This document shows, piece after piece, positions 1-7,949 of a stretch of DNA of 64,000 bases. Below the pieces are notes generated by a model. That model saw nothing but the letters and a program-made list of their open reading frames with translations. It was not told where the DNA came from and ran no database searches. Source of the DNA: Gammaproteobacteria bacterium (GTDB lineage: Bacteria; Pseudomonadota; Gammaproteobacteria; JACKNK01); contig JACKNK010000006.1 in NCBI GenBank assembly GCA_024234955.1, forward strand, positions 1 to 64,000, in the 5' to 3' direction. How positions within the stretch are numbered: the stretch's first letter is position 1; each line of letters opens with the position of its first letter. The translations under genes were made by a program, and so were the position numbers.

Positions 1-1181
1 GCACCGGCCTGCTGTAACAAGCCATCGACATTCTGCGTAATCATGGCCCCGAGAAACCCCGCTTCCTGCAATCTCGCAAGCGCGCGATGTCCGGCATTCG
101 GCTCGGCCAAAACGGCGTATTCCCGGAAACGCCCGCACGCTGCCAGATAACGGTTTCGGGCGCGCGGATCGGCGAGGTAGCGACCGTATGCGTAGTCCGC
201 AACCGGTACTGCCGGGTCCAGCCACACCGCTGAGGTGTAATCCGGAATCCCGGACGCGGTGCTCAAGCCGGCACCGCTCAATACCGCCGCACGATTGTCT
301 GACCCGGTTTGCGCGTCGAGGTGTTTCGCAAGTTTGCGCACCCCCGGATCAATCAATCCACCGCGCGCAGGCCCGGCCATGAAAGTCAGCGTGGCATAGA
401 TCGCAATGGCGCCCGGTGCAACCAGGCTCGGTAACGGAAATACGCTGATGGGCGGCCATAGCCACCACACCAATCCGGCAGTCAGGGCTCCGCCCGCTGC
501 CATACCCACACCCCGAGGCCCGGCTATTGGCCAGACCGCGCTAAGCGCATAGGCCGCCGGGGCCACCGCAAAGGCCCATAGCCCGGCAGGCCCCAACGGG
601 ACCGCTGCGAGCACCAACCCGCCCGCCAGCATCGCACTACGCCAGTCGCGATATAAATAGACCGCCGTCAACAGCGCGATCGCGGCAAAAACCCCCTCAT
701 CGCCCAAGGGAGCCAACACCGCGCCAGCCCAGAAATTCACCCCCAGGCTCCAATACACCCAGTTGCTTGCCCAGCCGACCAACAAGGCGGCAACGGCCAA
801 AGGTGGAAGGCCGCGTTGCAACATGAATCGGCGGACCAGTGGATCCATACCGAGCACCGCAAGCAACGCCAATGGAAACAAACTCACGTCGTAAACCCCG
901 CGCGCCAGCGCCGAGCCCCAGAAAAGGCCGACGATCGCCGGGTTGTACGCAGGCAAACCCGCTTCGGCCTCCAGGGAGGTCCAGCGCGAGTCGAATCGCG
1001 ACCACAGTATCCCTGCCACCGCCCCGATCGCCGCTCCCAACGCGGCAAACGGCGCAATCAGCAGCGCGACCAACAGGACCACGGCGCCATGCCAGGGTCG
1101 ATCCAGGAACGCAACAAGGGCGATGCCTTGCAGGGTATTGCGCAGGGTCGAACGCACCGGCAATCCCGCGAACCAGTGCAT
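1..1181 (-). CDS. Urea-transporter-like membrane domain fused to Sir2 (sirtuin) domain, 3' end cut by window
   Basis: The reading frame is open on the minus strand from the ATG at 1181 to the window edge (393 complete codons), with no stop between the two parts. Residues 1 to about 275 are hydrophobic and show the two-fold pattern of urea transporters: a half with LRNTLQGIALVAF and GLPAYNPAIVGLFWG, then a second half with the related AGLWAFAVAPAAYAL and LPSLVAPGAIAIYATLTF. Residues from about 290 are a sirtuin: the NAD-binding GAGLSTASGIPD is at 303-314 and ITQNVDG at 381-387. The catalytic His and zinc cysteines would lie beyond the window. Sirtuins remove acyl groups from lysines using NAD; urea transporters pass urea-like solutes. 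The start lies 2 bases after the stop of the upstream decarboxylase gene, so it is the last visible gene of the operon. The transporter assignment is by pattern; the Sir2 assignment is firm. Confidence 0.8.
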   Translation of the reverse strand, partial: MHWFAGLPVRSTLRNTLQGIALVAFLDRPWHGAVVLLVALLIAPFAALGAAIGAVAGILWSRFDSRWTSLEAEAGLPAYNPAIVGLFWGSALARGVYDVSLFPLALLAVLGMDPLVRRFMLQRGLPPLAVAALLVGWASNWVYWSLGVNFWAGAVLAPLGDEGVFAAIALLTAVYLYRDWRSAMLAGGLVLAAVPLGPAGLWAFAVAPAAYALSAVWPIAGPRGVGMAAGGALTAGLVWWLWPPISVFPLPSLVAPGAIAIYATLTFMAGPARGGLIDPGVRKLAKHLDAQTGSDNRAAVLSGAGLSTASGIPDYTSAVWLDPAVPVADYAYGRYLADPRARNRYLAACGRFREYAVLAEPNAGHRALARLQEAGFLGAMITQNVDGLLQQAG

Positions 1182-1183
1182 GG

Positions 1184-2587
1184 TCAATCGTCGAGCTCGT
1201 ACCCGGGGGCCTGCAGACGAGCCGGTACCCGGTCGAGTGCGAACAGGTCCTGCCAACGCTCGGCGCGACGCACCAGTTCCGGCCCATCCTGTCCCAGCAT
1301 GACCACGGCAGGGCGCGGCTGGATGAACTGCATCGACTGGGTGAGGTTATAAGCGCCGACGTTGTCGATCAGGAGATGATCGCCAAGTTGCAACGGCGGC
1401 AACGCGGCATTGTCCCGAACACAGTCGATCTGCATGCACAGCGGCCCGAAAACCTGGGTCGAACGCAACGCGCCCGTGGCCTCGGTCCGATCCTCGCCAC
1501 GACCGGAAATGCCGTCCACGCCATGCTCGTACCAATACGCGGTCGGGAGCAGGTTGACCCCTGCATCGATGACCAATGCCGGCCCACCGTCCGGGATGTC
1601 CTTGGTCGCAACCACGGTGCAGGCCAAACGCATCGATGCATCCACCAGGGCGCGCCCGGGCTCGAGAATCAGCATTGGATGAGTGCCGAATGCGCCATCC
1701 GCCTGGGAAAGCGGCTCCAGCACGGCACGCGCAAAGGGGGCGAGGCGGCTGGCCGCACCGGCTTCGCCCGGAAGATCGAATTCAGGTTTTAACCGATTGT
1801 CGGACGGCAGACCGCCACCCACATCCATCACTGTGGGCGCCAGACCCAGACTGCGCGCATAACGGGCATTGGCGATCAACACTTCCGCTGCGCGTCGGTA
1901 AACGTCCGGATCGCGCTGAAACGTGCCGCTGTGGTTATGCAGGGCAACCAGCTCCAGCGCCTGATTGGCCGCTATCTGGTCAAGCGCACGACGCGCATCG
2001 CCATTTTCGTGATTGAAGCCGAAACGTGTCCAGGATGTCTTTCCACGCGTGAAATTGATGCGAATACCCAGTCTTGGCCTCAAACCCGGGTTACCGACCA
2101 CCAAGGCCTCAACGCGATCCAACTCATCGAAGCCGTCGATATTGACCAGCGCCCCTTCCTGGAACGCTCTGGCAAGTTCGTCATCACGCTTGTACGGCCC
2201 GTTGAACACAATCTGCCGTCCCGGCACGCCCAGCGCCCGCGCCAATTGGTATTCCATGCCGGATACCACCTCGGCCCATGCTCCTTCCTGTTGGAAAATC
2301 GCACACACGGCGGGGAGATAATTGGTCTTGTAGGAATACGCGATTTGGGTGCGCACCCCGCCCAGAACAAACAGGTCGCGCAAGCTCCGATACTGAGCGC
2401 GCAGGGCATTTTCGGAGAGCAGATAGAGCGGCGACCCATGTTCGGCGAGCAGCGCGTCGACATCGACGGCCTCGGCAAACCCGCCGGACGGACTCAGGTC
2501 AAACACCCGATGTTTCCCCACTGTTGCCGTGTGCAAGGCTTCGATCCGGGGCGCGACGTAGGGACGACGCTGGCTTTGTTCAGGCAT
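1184..2587 (-). CDS. Fold-type III PLP-dependent decarboxylase (LysA-like)
   Basis: A 467-residue protein of the diaminopimelate/ornithine/arginine decarboxylase family (alanine-racemase-like barrel followed by a beta domain). Visible signatures are the PLP lysine in YSYKTNY (Lys87), HNHSG (217-221), the phosphate-binding MDVGGG ending near 259, EPGR (309-312) and the C-terminal GPLCMQID with the catalytic Cys384. In diaminopimelate decarboxylases the Cys is usually followed by Glu-Ser; here it is Met-Gln, so the substrate is probably not meso-diaminopimelate. I chose the ATG at 2587, which overlaps the stop of the upstream ATP-grasp gene (2580-2582) by 8 bases; an upstream TTG at 2620 is less likely. 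Translational coupling with an ATP-grasp and a PqqD-like gene suggests a role in making a modified amino acid or peptide rather than in lysine synthesis. Confidence 0.88.
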   Translation of the reverse strand: MPEQSQRRPYVAPRIEALHTATVGKHRVFDLSPSGGFAEAVDVDALLAEHGSPLYLLSENALRAQYRSLRDLFVLGGVRTQIAYSYKTNYLPAVCAIFQQEGAWAEVVSGMEYQLARALGVPGRQIVFNGPYKRDDELARAFQEGALVNIDGFDELDRVEALVVGNPGLRPRLGIRINFTRGKTSWTRFGFNHENGDARRALDQIAANQALELVALHNHSGTFQRDPDVYRRAAEVLIANARYARSLGLAPTVMDVGGGLPSDNRLKPEFDLPGEAGAASRLAPFARAVLEPLSQADGAFGTHPMLILEPGRALVDASMRLACTVVATKDIPDGGPALVIDAGVNLLPTAYWYEHGVDGISGRGEDRTEATGALRSTQVFGPLCMQIDCVRDNAALPPLQLGDHLLIDNVGAYNLTQSMQFIQPRPAVVMLGQDGPELVRRAERWQDLFALDRVPARLQAPGYELDD

Positions 2588-4703
2588 GGTCAAGCGATCC
2601 TCGGTGTCCCAGTGCGGCAATGTCGGTCAAGGTAACGGGCCGGTCCCAGGTGGCGCGGACGAAGACCGGAGCCGTCCTGACCGGCTTGGTGTGGAAAGAC
2701 TCATCAAACATGGTGGCCAACACCAACGCAGGCAGATTCAGGCCGGTATCGGCGGCATAGCTGATCCAGGCGGGCAGACGCGGGTTGATCTCGATGAGGT
2801 AAAACCTGTCATCGATGCGGTCGCGCCTGAACTCCGCTTCGAACGGTCCCACCCATCCGATTCGCTCGAGCCGTTCGGCAATCGCTGCACAGAGTTTCGG
2901 CGCATCGACCGCTGTCGCGCCCCACGTGTTTCCACCATCACATTGGACCAGTTTTTTGATCGCCAACATGGCTCTCGCCTTGTGATGGCGATCAAACACA
3001 CCGGCGACAGCGAACTCCTCGCCATCGATCCAGGCCTGAGCGAGCAGCGTTTCACCGCCGTCGCGTGAGAGTGACGCCCAGGCCGAAGCGACCTGCCGAC
3101 TGTCGTGCACCAACGCGGCACCGGCATGCGGATGCTTGAGTAGCAATGGCCAACCGAATTTCCGTCCAGCCTTGCGAGCGGCTTCGGCAGAGTTGACCTG
3201 ACGTGTCGCCGGGGTCGGCAACGATGCACTGCGCCAGGTCGCCAACGCCGACTTCCCAACCGCCATCAACGCCTCGAGACTTGGCAGCAGGGTCGCGATG
3301 CCAGCCGCCTCCAACGCCGGAGCCGCCGCAATGAATCGTGGCAATTCATGGTCGAGGCAGGGGATGACGGCATCGATGCCGGTGATCTCTCGGATCGCTC
3401 GCAAGCGGGTCGTGAGCACATCAGCCTCTTCACTCACCGCAAGCGTATGCGCCGCCTGGAACAGATCGGCGCGATGCGCCGCGCTGTCATAGGCACCGTA
3501 GGGCAACGCGTACAAGTTGCGTTGCCCCGCCGCAACCAATGCCTCCGCCGTGCCGATTCCACTCATCAACACCTCACCGGCATCCACGCCGGTGATCGCA
3601 ACACGATGTGCTGTGACGGCTTCTGCAGCGGATTTCGCCGGGGTCTGCGGCTGTGCATATCCAAGCCGAAAAACACCTCGATACTCGGCTGCATCGACCG
3701 CCCCGGTGGCGATGTCCCGCACGAAAGCCATCCCTGGTCGGACGGCACAACGACCCCGTGGCTTGCGCCCCATGATCAGGTCAACAGCTCGGCCCGGCAA
3801 ATTGCATCCCACTTCCGCCGCGAGTGCGATCCACGCCGGGAAACGATTGTTCACCTCAATCAGGTGCCAGCGTCCACTGCCCGATGCACGCACGAATTCC
3901 AGCTCCAGCGGACCGCGCCAATGCAGGGCTTCGAGTATTTCATGGGCAACTCGGGTCAGGCCGGCATCCTGCACGACCGCCCCTGCGACGCCCTTGCCTT
4001 TGGCGTTACGAACCATCTTCCTCAACGCGATCGATCCTTGAGCCCGACCCTGCTCATCGGCAAGCATCACGACGACGTATTCATCACCGGCCACTGCACG
4101 CTGAAGCAGTGCACCACCGCCCCATTTGCGATCCACGACTGCAGCCAATCGACGCGCTTCATTGGCATCGTTGGCGCGATGCGCGTCCGCCACCAAGCCT
4201 TTGACATAGACCGGATAGCCCAACACCTGTGCGACCGAAGGCGCATCGTCGGGATCGGCCACATGCAAGGTGGTCGGGGTATCGATGCCGTGGGCATGAC
4301 AGAACGCCGACAACCTGACTTTGCGCACGGCATCAAGGCGATCCGGCGTCGGCACCAAGGTGGCGATGCCGAGTTCGGCAAGACGCGCCGCATTGGCCGC
4401 AACCCGATGGACCTCGAGGTCCAGGCAAGGCAGCAAGGCATCGAAACCGGTGCGTTCATGAATCTGGGCCAAGCGCCCAAACCATTGTGCGTCGCCATCG
4501 CGCAGTGGTGGTAACAGTTGCACGGTATCCGCAATGCCCGGCAACCACGCACCGGTGGCAAGCCGGTCGTAGATCAGCGCGTGAATACCGGTATCACCTT
4601 GCGAACGCAGACATCGCGCCACCCCGAGCCCGGGCTCCGGGTTGTCCAGGCCACCGAAACCGGTGATCGCGACCGCCGTGTCGCGCTTTGGATTCCGGCT
4701 CAT
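2580..4703 (-). CDS. Tandem ATP-grasp ligase-like protein
   Basis: A 707-residue protein with two homologous halves, each an N-terminal Rossmann-like region followed by an ATP-grasp region, as in carbamoyl-phosphate synthase large chain or PylC-like ligases. Half 1 has the metal-binding LIEVNNRFPAWIALAAE near residue 280. Half 2 has the parallel LIEINPRLPAWISYAAD near residue 640. The partner positions also repeat (LLPCLDLEVHRV in half 1, VIPCLDHELPRF in half 2). ATP-grasp enzymes join a carboxylate to an amine or thiol through an acyl phosphate; the substrate cannot be read here. The ATG at 4703 overlaps the TGA of the PqqD-like gene by 4 bases (ATGA), which indicates translational coupling. 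Both halves keep the Glu-x-Asn metal motif, so both may be active. Confidence 0.85.
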   Translation of the reverse strand: MSRNPKRDTAVAITGFGGLDNPEPGLGVARCLRSQGDTGIHALIYDRLATGAWLPGIADTVQLLPPLRDGDAQWFGRLAQIHERTGFDALLPCLDLEVHRVAANAARLAELGIATLVPTPDRLDAVRKVRLSAFCHAHGIDTPTTLHVADPDDAPSVAQVLGYPVYVKGLVADAHRANDANEARRLAAVVDRKWGGGALLQRAVAGDEYVVVMLADEQGRAQGSIALRKMVRNAKGKGVAGAVVQDAGLTRVAHEILEALHWRGPLELEFVRASGSGRWHLIEVNNRFPAWIALAAEVGCNLPGRAVDLIMGRKPRGRCAVRPGMAFVRDIATGAVDAAEYRGVFRLGYAQPQTPAKSAAEAVTAHRVAITGVDAGEVLMSGIGTAEALVAAGQRNLYALPYGAYDSAAHRADLFQAAHTLAVSEEADVLTTRLRAIREITGIDAVIPCLDHELPRFIAAAPALEAAGIATLLPSLEALMAVGKSALATWRSASLPTPATRQVNSAEAARKAGRKFGWPLLLKHPHAGAALVHDSRQVASAWASLSRDGGETLLAQAWIDGEEFAVAGVFDRHHKARAMLAIKKLVQCDGGNTWGATAVDAPKLCAAIAERLERIGWVGPFEAEFRRDRIDDRFYLIEINPRLPAWISYAADTGLNLPALVLATMFDESFHTKPVRTAPVFVRATWDRPVTLTDIAALGHRGSLDHA

Positions 4704-4996
4704 TCAAGGCTTTCGGTGCTGACCGCCTCAATCCATCCCTGCGCCTTCAACTGCTGAAGCAGACGTTGGCAATCTGCGCGCGATGTCGCTTCATCGACCT
4801 GGTATTCCGCACACAGTCGGGACACCAGATTGGCCAGACTGGTGCCATCATGAAGTGCCATCAGCGCCGTCCATGCGGTTTCGTTGCAGTGGGAAAGTTC
4901 GGCGCCCCAGGTATCGATGACGGCACCGGTACGACCATCCGCATCCGGCGTCCATGCGACACGGGGATGCAGACGCCACTCCAGCACCCCACTCAC
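4700..4996 (-). CDS. PqqD-like small protein (RRE-type fold)
   Basis: A 98-residue protein with the PqqD/coenzyme PQQ synthesis protein D pattern: a short beta-rich N-terminal half (LHPRVAWTPDADGRTGAVID, then LSHCNETAWTALMAL) and a helical second half (SLANLVSRLCAEYQV, then CQRLLQQLKAQGWIE). Proteins of this fold often bind a RiPP precursor leader peptide (RiPP recognition element). The GTG start at 4996 overlaps the TGA of the upstream TPR gene, and its own stop overlaps the next gene's ATG, so it is coupled on both sides. No short precursor peptide gene is visible nearby, so it may instead present a small-molecule or protein-linked substrate to the ATP-grasp protein. The family call rests on fold-level similarity. 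Confidence 0.75.
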   Translation of the reverse strand: MSGVLEWRLHPRVAWTPDADGRTGAVIDTWGAELSHCNETAWTALMALHDGTSLANLVSRLCAEYQVDEATSRADCQRLLQQLKAQGWIEAVSTESLE

Positions 4997-7341
4997 GAGG
5001 CGCGACTCATCTCGGCCAGCGCCCGCAACGCGTCCGGGTAATCGGGCTGAATCGCCAAGGCCTTTCTAAATGCCTCGCGCGCACCGCTGTTATCGCCCTG
5101 GGCGGCACGGGCATGGCCCAGTCCGCTCCAAACGTCCACCCAATCCGGATGACGCCGCGACGCATGAGTGAACTCGGTTTCCGCCGCTGCCCAGTCCCGG
5201 TTGCGGAAATACGACCATGCCAGTGTGCTCTGGGCGTCATAGAGGATCTCGGCGACCGATCCGGTCCCCGGAATAGCAACCTCTTCGGCGATCACGTATT
5301 CGGCACCAGCCAGTGGCTTGAGACGATTGATCGCGCCGCGAATATCGCCCTGTCGATAGCTTGCGAAGGCGATTCCATGCTTCACCTCGTCGTTATCCGG
5401 AAGCTGTGCCTCGGCTTTTTCGAAATAGTGCTGCGCCAGACGCGCATCGCCGGCGAAGTAGTAACCCCAGCCGAGCGCGTGTCTCACCACACCGAGGTAA
5501 CGTTCCGGCAATTTGATGCGCTCGGACTCAACCCGATCGATCCGCTCCACGGGAACGTCGGTCGGATCGACCATGGCCGCCACCTGCGCCGGAACGGTAT
5601 TCGCCGCCAGCGCGAGCCAATCTCGAGCGCCAACCGCATCGTCTGCGTCCCAAGCCAGACGAGCGAGTTTCAGGGCAATCGGTCCCTTGACCTGCGTTTG
5701 TCCCGCAATCAACAGGATGTCCCGCGCCGCAAACGGACGCCCCTGCTTGATCAGCGCGTCGGCGGCACGCAAATAAGCGGCATCTTCCTGCGAGGGGTTT
5801 TGATAGAAACTCTGCTGCATCGCAATCAGACCGTTATCGACCTGACCGGACTGCACCAGGCTCAATCCCAATCCGGTCCGGGCAGGCCATGCGTATGGCG
5901 CGACTTCCAGAACCTTCTGGAACATTTGCCCCGCCGTCTGCGCATCGCCGCTCAACAACGCAATCCAGGCCAGACTGGCGCGACGCGGCCAATCGACCGC
6001 AGTGGGTGCAGCCGCTTCAGCCAAGACTTTCGCCTGCTTCAAACGACCTGCCGCAATCTCCGCCCAGATCGGCCCATACGCCGGATCCTGGGCGATCTCG
6101 GCCGCCGCCAGGCCATTCTGTGAATAGGCATAGTCGGCATCAACGCCAAGCGCATCGCGGAACGCTTGAGCTGCGTCTGCGGCTCGACCCAGACCCAGCA
6201 ACGACCACCCGAGTCCGTCATCCGCCAACGGTGAATCGAGTTTGTGAAAGCGCGCTCGCAGCACCTTGAAGGCATCGGCAGCAAGTTCGTATTTCCCGGC
6301 ATGGTAATCGGCCCAAGCCAGATCCAGGGCGGAATTGCTCGCATAGCTCTGCCCTGCGCGGATCAGGCCGGCACGGGCGCCTGCGGTCCCTTCCACATCG
6401 GTCGGCCAACGTTTCAGGACATCGCGAAACTGATTCTTGGCCGCCACGACCTGACCTTCGGTGAGGTAGGCGTAACCCAGACGGGTCGGGTACATCGGAT
6501 CGGCCGCGTGAAACGCCGCCAGATCCTTGTACGTTGCAACCGCCAGACCCGGTTGATCGAGCTCGGCGAGGATCGAATCAAGCAGGCCCGCAAGCGACTC
6601 GGCATGACGGACCAGTTTGATGCCCGCCATGGTCTCGCTCAAGGCCTGCCGGTAATCGTTCCTGATGATCGCCATTCTGGCCAGACCGTCGCGACACAGA
6701 TAACAATGAGGGTCGCGCTCCAGGCCGCGCTGGAAATGAAATCGGGCCTTTTCAAAATCGTTGTTCTTGACCGCCAGCCAGCCCAAGCTGACCTCTGGGG
6801 CGCTCGCCCACATCGCCCGGACTTCGTCAAGGATGTTGTAGTAGAAGTAATCCTCGTGAAACAGCAGGCTGTCTTCAGGCTCGAACTTGGCCCTGGCCGT
6901 CTCCAGGTCACCTCGATTCATCGCCAACCAACCCTGGATGTCATTCTCCTGGGCGTACTGCCAGACGTTGATCCAGTCATGCGCCAATTCCGCCCAGTGT
7001 TCGCCGCCTTCAAGATCTCCCTGCTTGATGAGAATCCAGGCCTTGCCGAGGTTCCCGTCCCAGGTGGCGGGGTATTCTTCTCTTAGATCGCGGAACTGGG
7101 CCAGCGCACGTTGGTAGTGGCCCCGCATGAACTCACCCCAGGCACGCGTCGCGAGCATGTTTTCACGATCGACCCCTGACTCGGCTGCTTTCTTTGCGCC
7201 GCTGTCGGACGAGATGAAATCACGTTGCGTGAAATCGACGTAAATCCGGTTTGCCGAGGTGGCAACACAACCGCCCAACAACGCGGTCGTTCCAGCTAAC
7301 ACGACGACCGCAATGCGTCGGCAAGTGATTGAAAACTCCAT
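4993..7341 (-). CDS. Large TPR-repeat lipoprotein
   Basis: A 782-residue exported protein. The N-terminus is a lipoprotein signal (basic start, hydrophobic stretch, lipobox LLGGC with the lipidated Cys at about residue 25). The rest is built from about fifteen helix-turn-helix TPR-like repeats, with typical pieces such as ALAQFRDLREEYPATWDGNLG and the clear final TPRs WVDVWSGLGHARAAQGDNS and AREAFRKALAIQPDYPDAL. TPR solenoids act as protein-binding scaffolds. It is the first gene of the five-gene minus-strand operon and its stop overlaps the start of the PqqD-like gene. It probably sits at the inner face of the outer membrane or the periplasmic face of the inner membrane; residues after the lipid Cys are Val-Ala, with no Asp at +2. 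Confidence 0.85.
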   Translation of the reverse strand: MEFSITCRRIAVVVLAGTTALLGGCVATSANRIYVDFTQRDFISSDSGAKKAAESGVDRENMLATRAWGEFMRGHYQRALAQFRDLREEYPATWDGNLGKAWILIKQGDLEGGEHWAELAHDWINVWQYAQENDIQGWLAMNRGDLETARAKFEPEDSLLFHEDYFYYNILDEVRAMWASAPEVSLGWLAVKNNDFEKARFHFQRGLERDPHCYLCRDGLARMAIIRNDYRQALSETMAGIKLVRHAESLAGLLDSILAELDQPGLAVATYKDLAAFHAADPMYPTRLGYAYLTEGQVVAAKNQFRDVLKRWPTDVEGTAGARAGLIRAGQSYASNSALDLAWADYHAGKYELAADAFKVLRARFHKLDSPLADDGLGWSLLGLGRAADAAQAFRDALGVDADYAYSQNGLAAAEIAQDPAYGPIWAEIAAGRLKQAKVLAEAAAPTAVDWPRRASLAWIALLSGDAQTAGQMFQKVLEVAPYAWPARTGLGLSLVQSGQVDNGLIAMQQSFYQNPSQEDAAYLRAADALIKQGRPFAARDILLIAGQTQVKGPIALKLARLAWDADDAVGARDWLALAANTVPAQVAAMVDPTDVPVERIDRVESERIKLPERYLGVVRHALGWGYYFAGDARLAQHYFEKAEAQLPDNDEVKHGIAFASYRQGDIRGAINRLKPLAGAEYVIAEEVAIPGTGSVAEILYDAQSTLAWSYFRNRDWAAAETEFTHASRRHPDWVDVWSGLGHARAAQGDNSGAREAFRKALAIQPDYPDALRALAEMSRAS

Positions 7342-7438
7342 GCTTATCCCCCATTTCTCGTCTTATGTTCCGCAACTCGTCGCGCAGATCGACAGTGCGC
7401 ACAGCAAGTCGACACCCGCGCCGCAATCCTCCGCTCGG

Positions 7439-7936
7439 TCACGCAAAACGCGCCAACAAAACCCGGTCCACATATTCCCCGCGACGCCAGCTATCGGCCC
7501 GCAACACCCCTTCTTCCACGAAACCCAAGCGCCGATGCAGCTGTTCGGAGGCGACGTTTGGCGCCAGATAATCCGAAACCACCTTCCGCAAACCCAACTC
7601 GTCGAAACCCCGTCGAATCACGTCGGCCGCAACCAGACCGCCCAGTCTCTTACCCCAGAGTTCGGTCTCGCCGATGACAATGAAAAAGCGCCCGACGCCG
7701 CGTCCCTTGTCCAGCTCCGAGAACCCGGACACGCCCACAAATCGCCCATCCACCTCGATCGCCCATACACAGGCCCAGCCTGTAAACATGACGGTCTCAA
7801 GCTCCAGCAAACTGCGGGGCTGCTGATACCAGTCATCCAGCCAGCAACGCACCTCGATGGCTTCCAGATGGGCGTGAAAGTGGATGATGTCGCTCCCCAT
7901 CAAGCCACGAAGACGAAACACCGGAGCGTCGGCCAT
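7439..7936 (-). CDS. GNAT-family N-acetyltransferase
   Basis: A 165-residue protein with the GCN5-related acetyltransferase fold: a central WAIEVDGRFVGVSGFSELD strand pair, the acetyl-CoA loop in the GETELWGKRLGGLVAADVI region, and the closing APNVASEQLHRRLGFVEEG segment typical of RimJ/RimL-like members. It transfers an acetyl group from acetyl-CoA to an amine; the target (ribosomal protein N-terminus, small molecule) cannot be predicted. The ATG at 7936 is 13 bases beyond the pntB stop, so it may be the last gene of the transhydrogenase transcript. The following operon starts 97 bases further on. Confidence 0.85.
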   Translation of the reverse strand: MADAPVFRLRGLMGSDIIHFHAHLEAIEVRCWLDDWYQQPRSLLELETVMFTGWACVWAIEVDGRFVGVSGFSELDKGRGVGRFFIVIGETELWGKRLGGLVAADVIRRGFDELGLRKVVSDYLAPNVASEQLHRRLGFVEEGVLRADSWRRGEYVDRVLLARFA

Positions 7937-7949
7937 GCCAACCTGGGCC

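Noticed and set aside
697..1287. A 196-codon minus-strand frame overlapping the UT-Sir2 and decarboxylase genes
   Set aside because: It is another phase across the junction of two well-supported genes, with no motif and Arg/Gly/Cys-rich composition.
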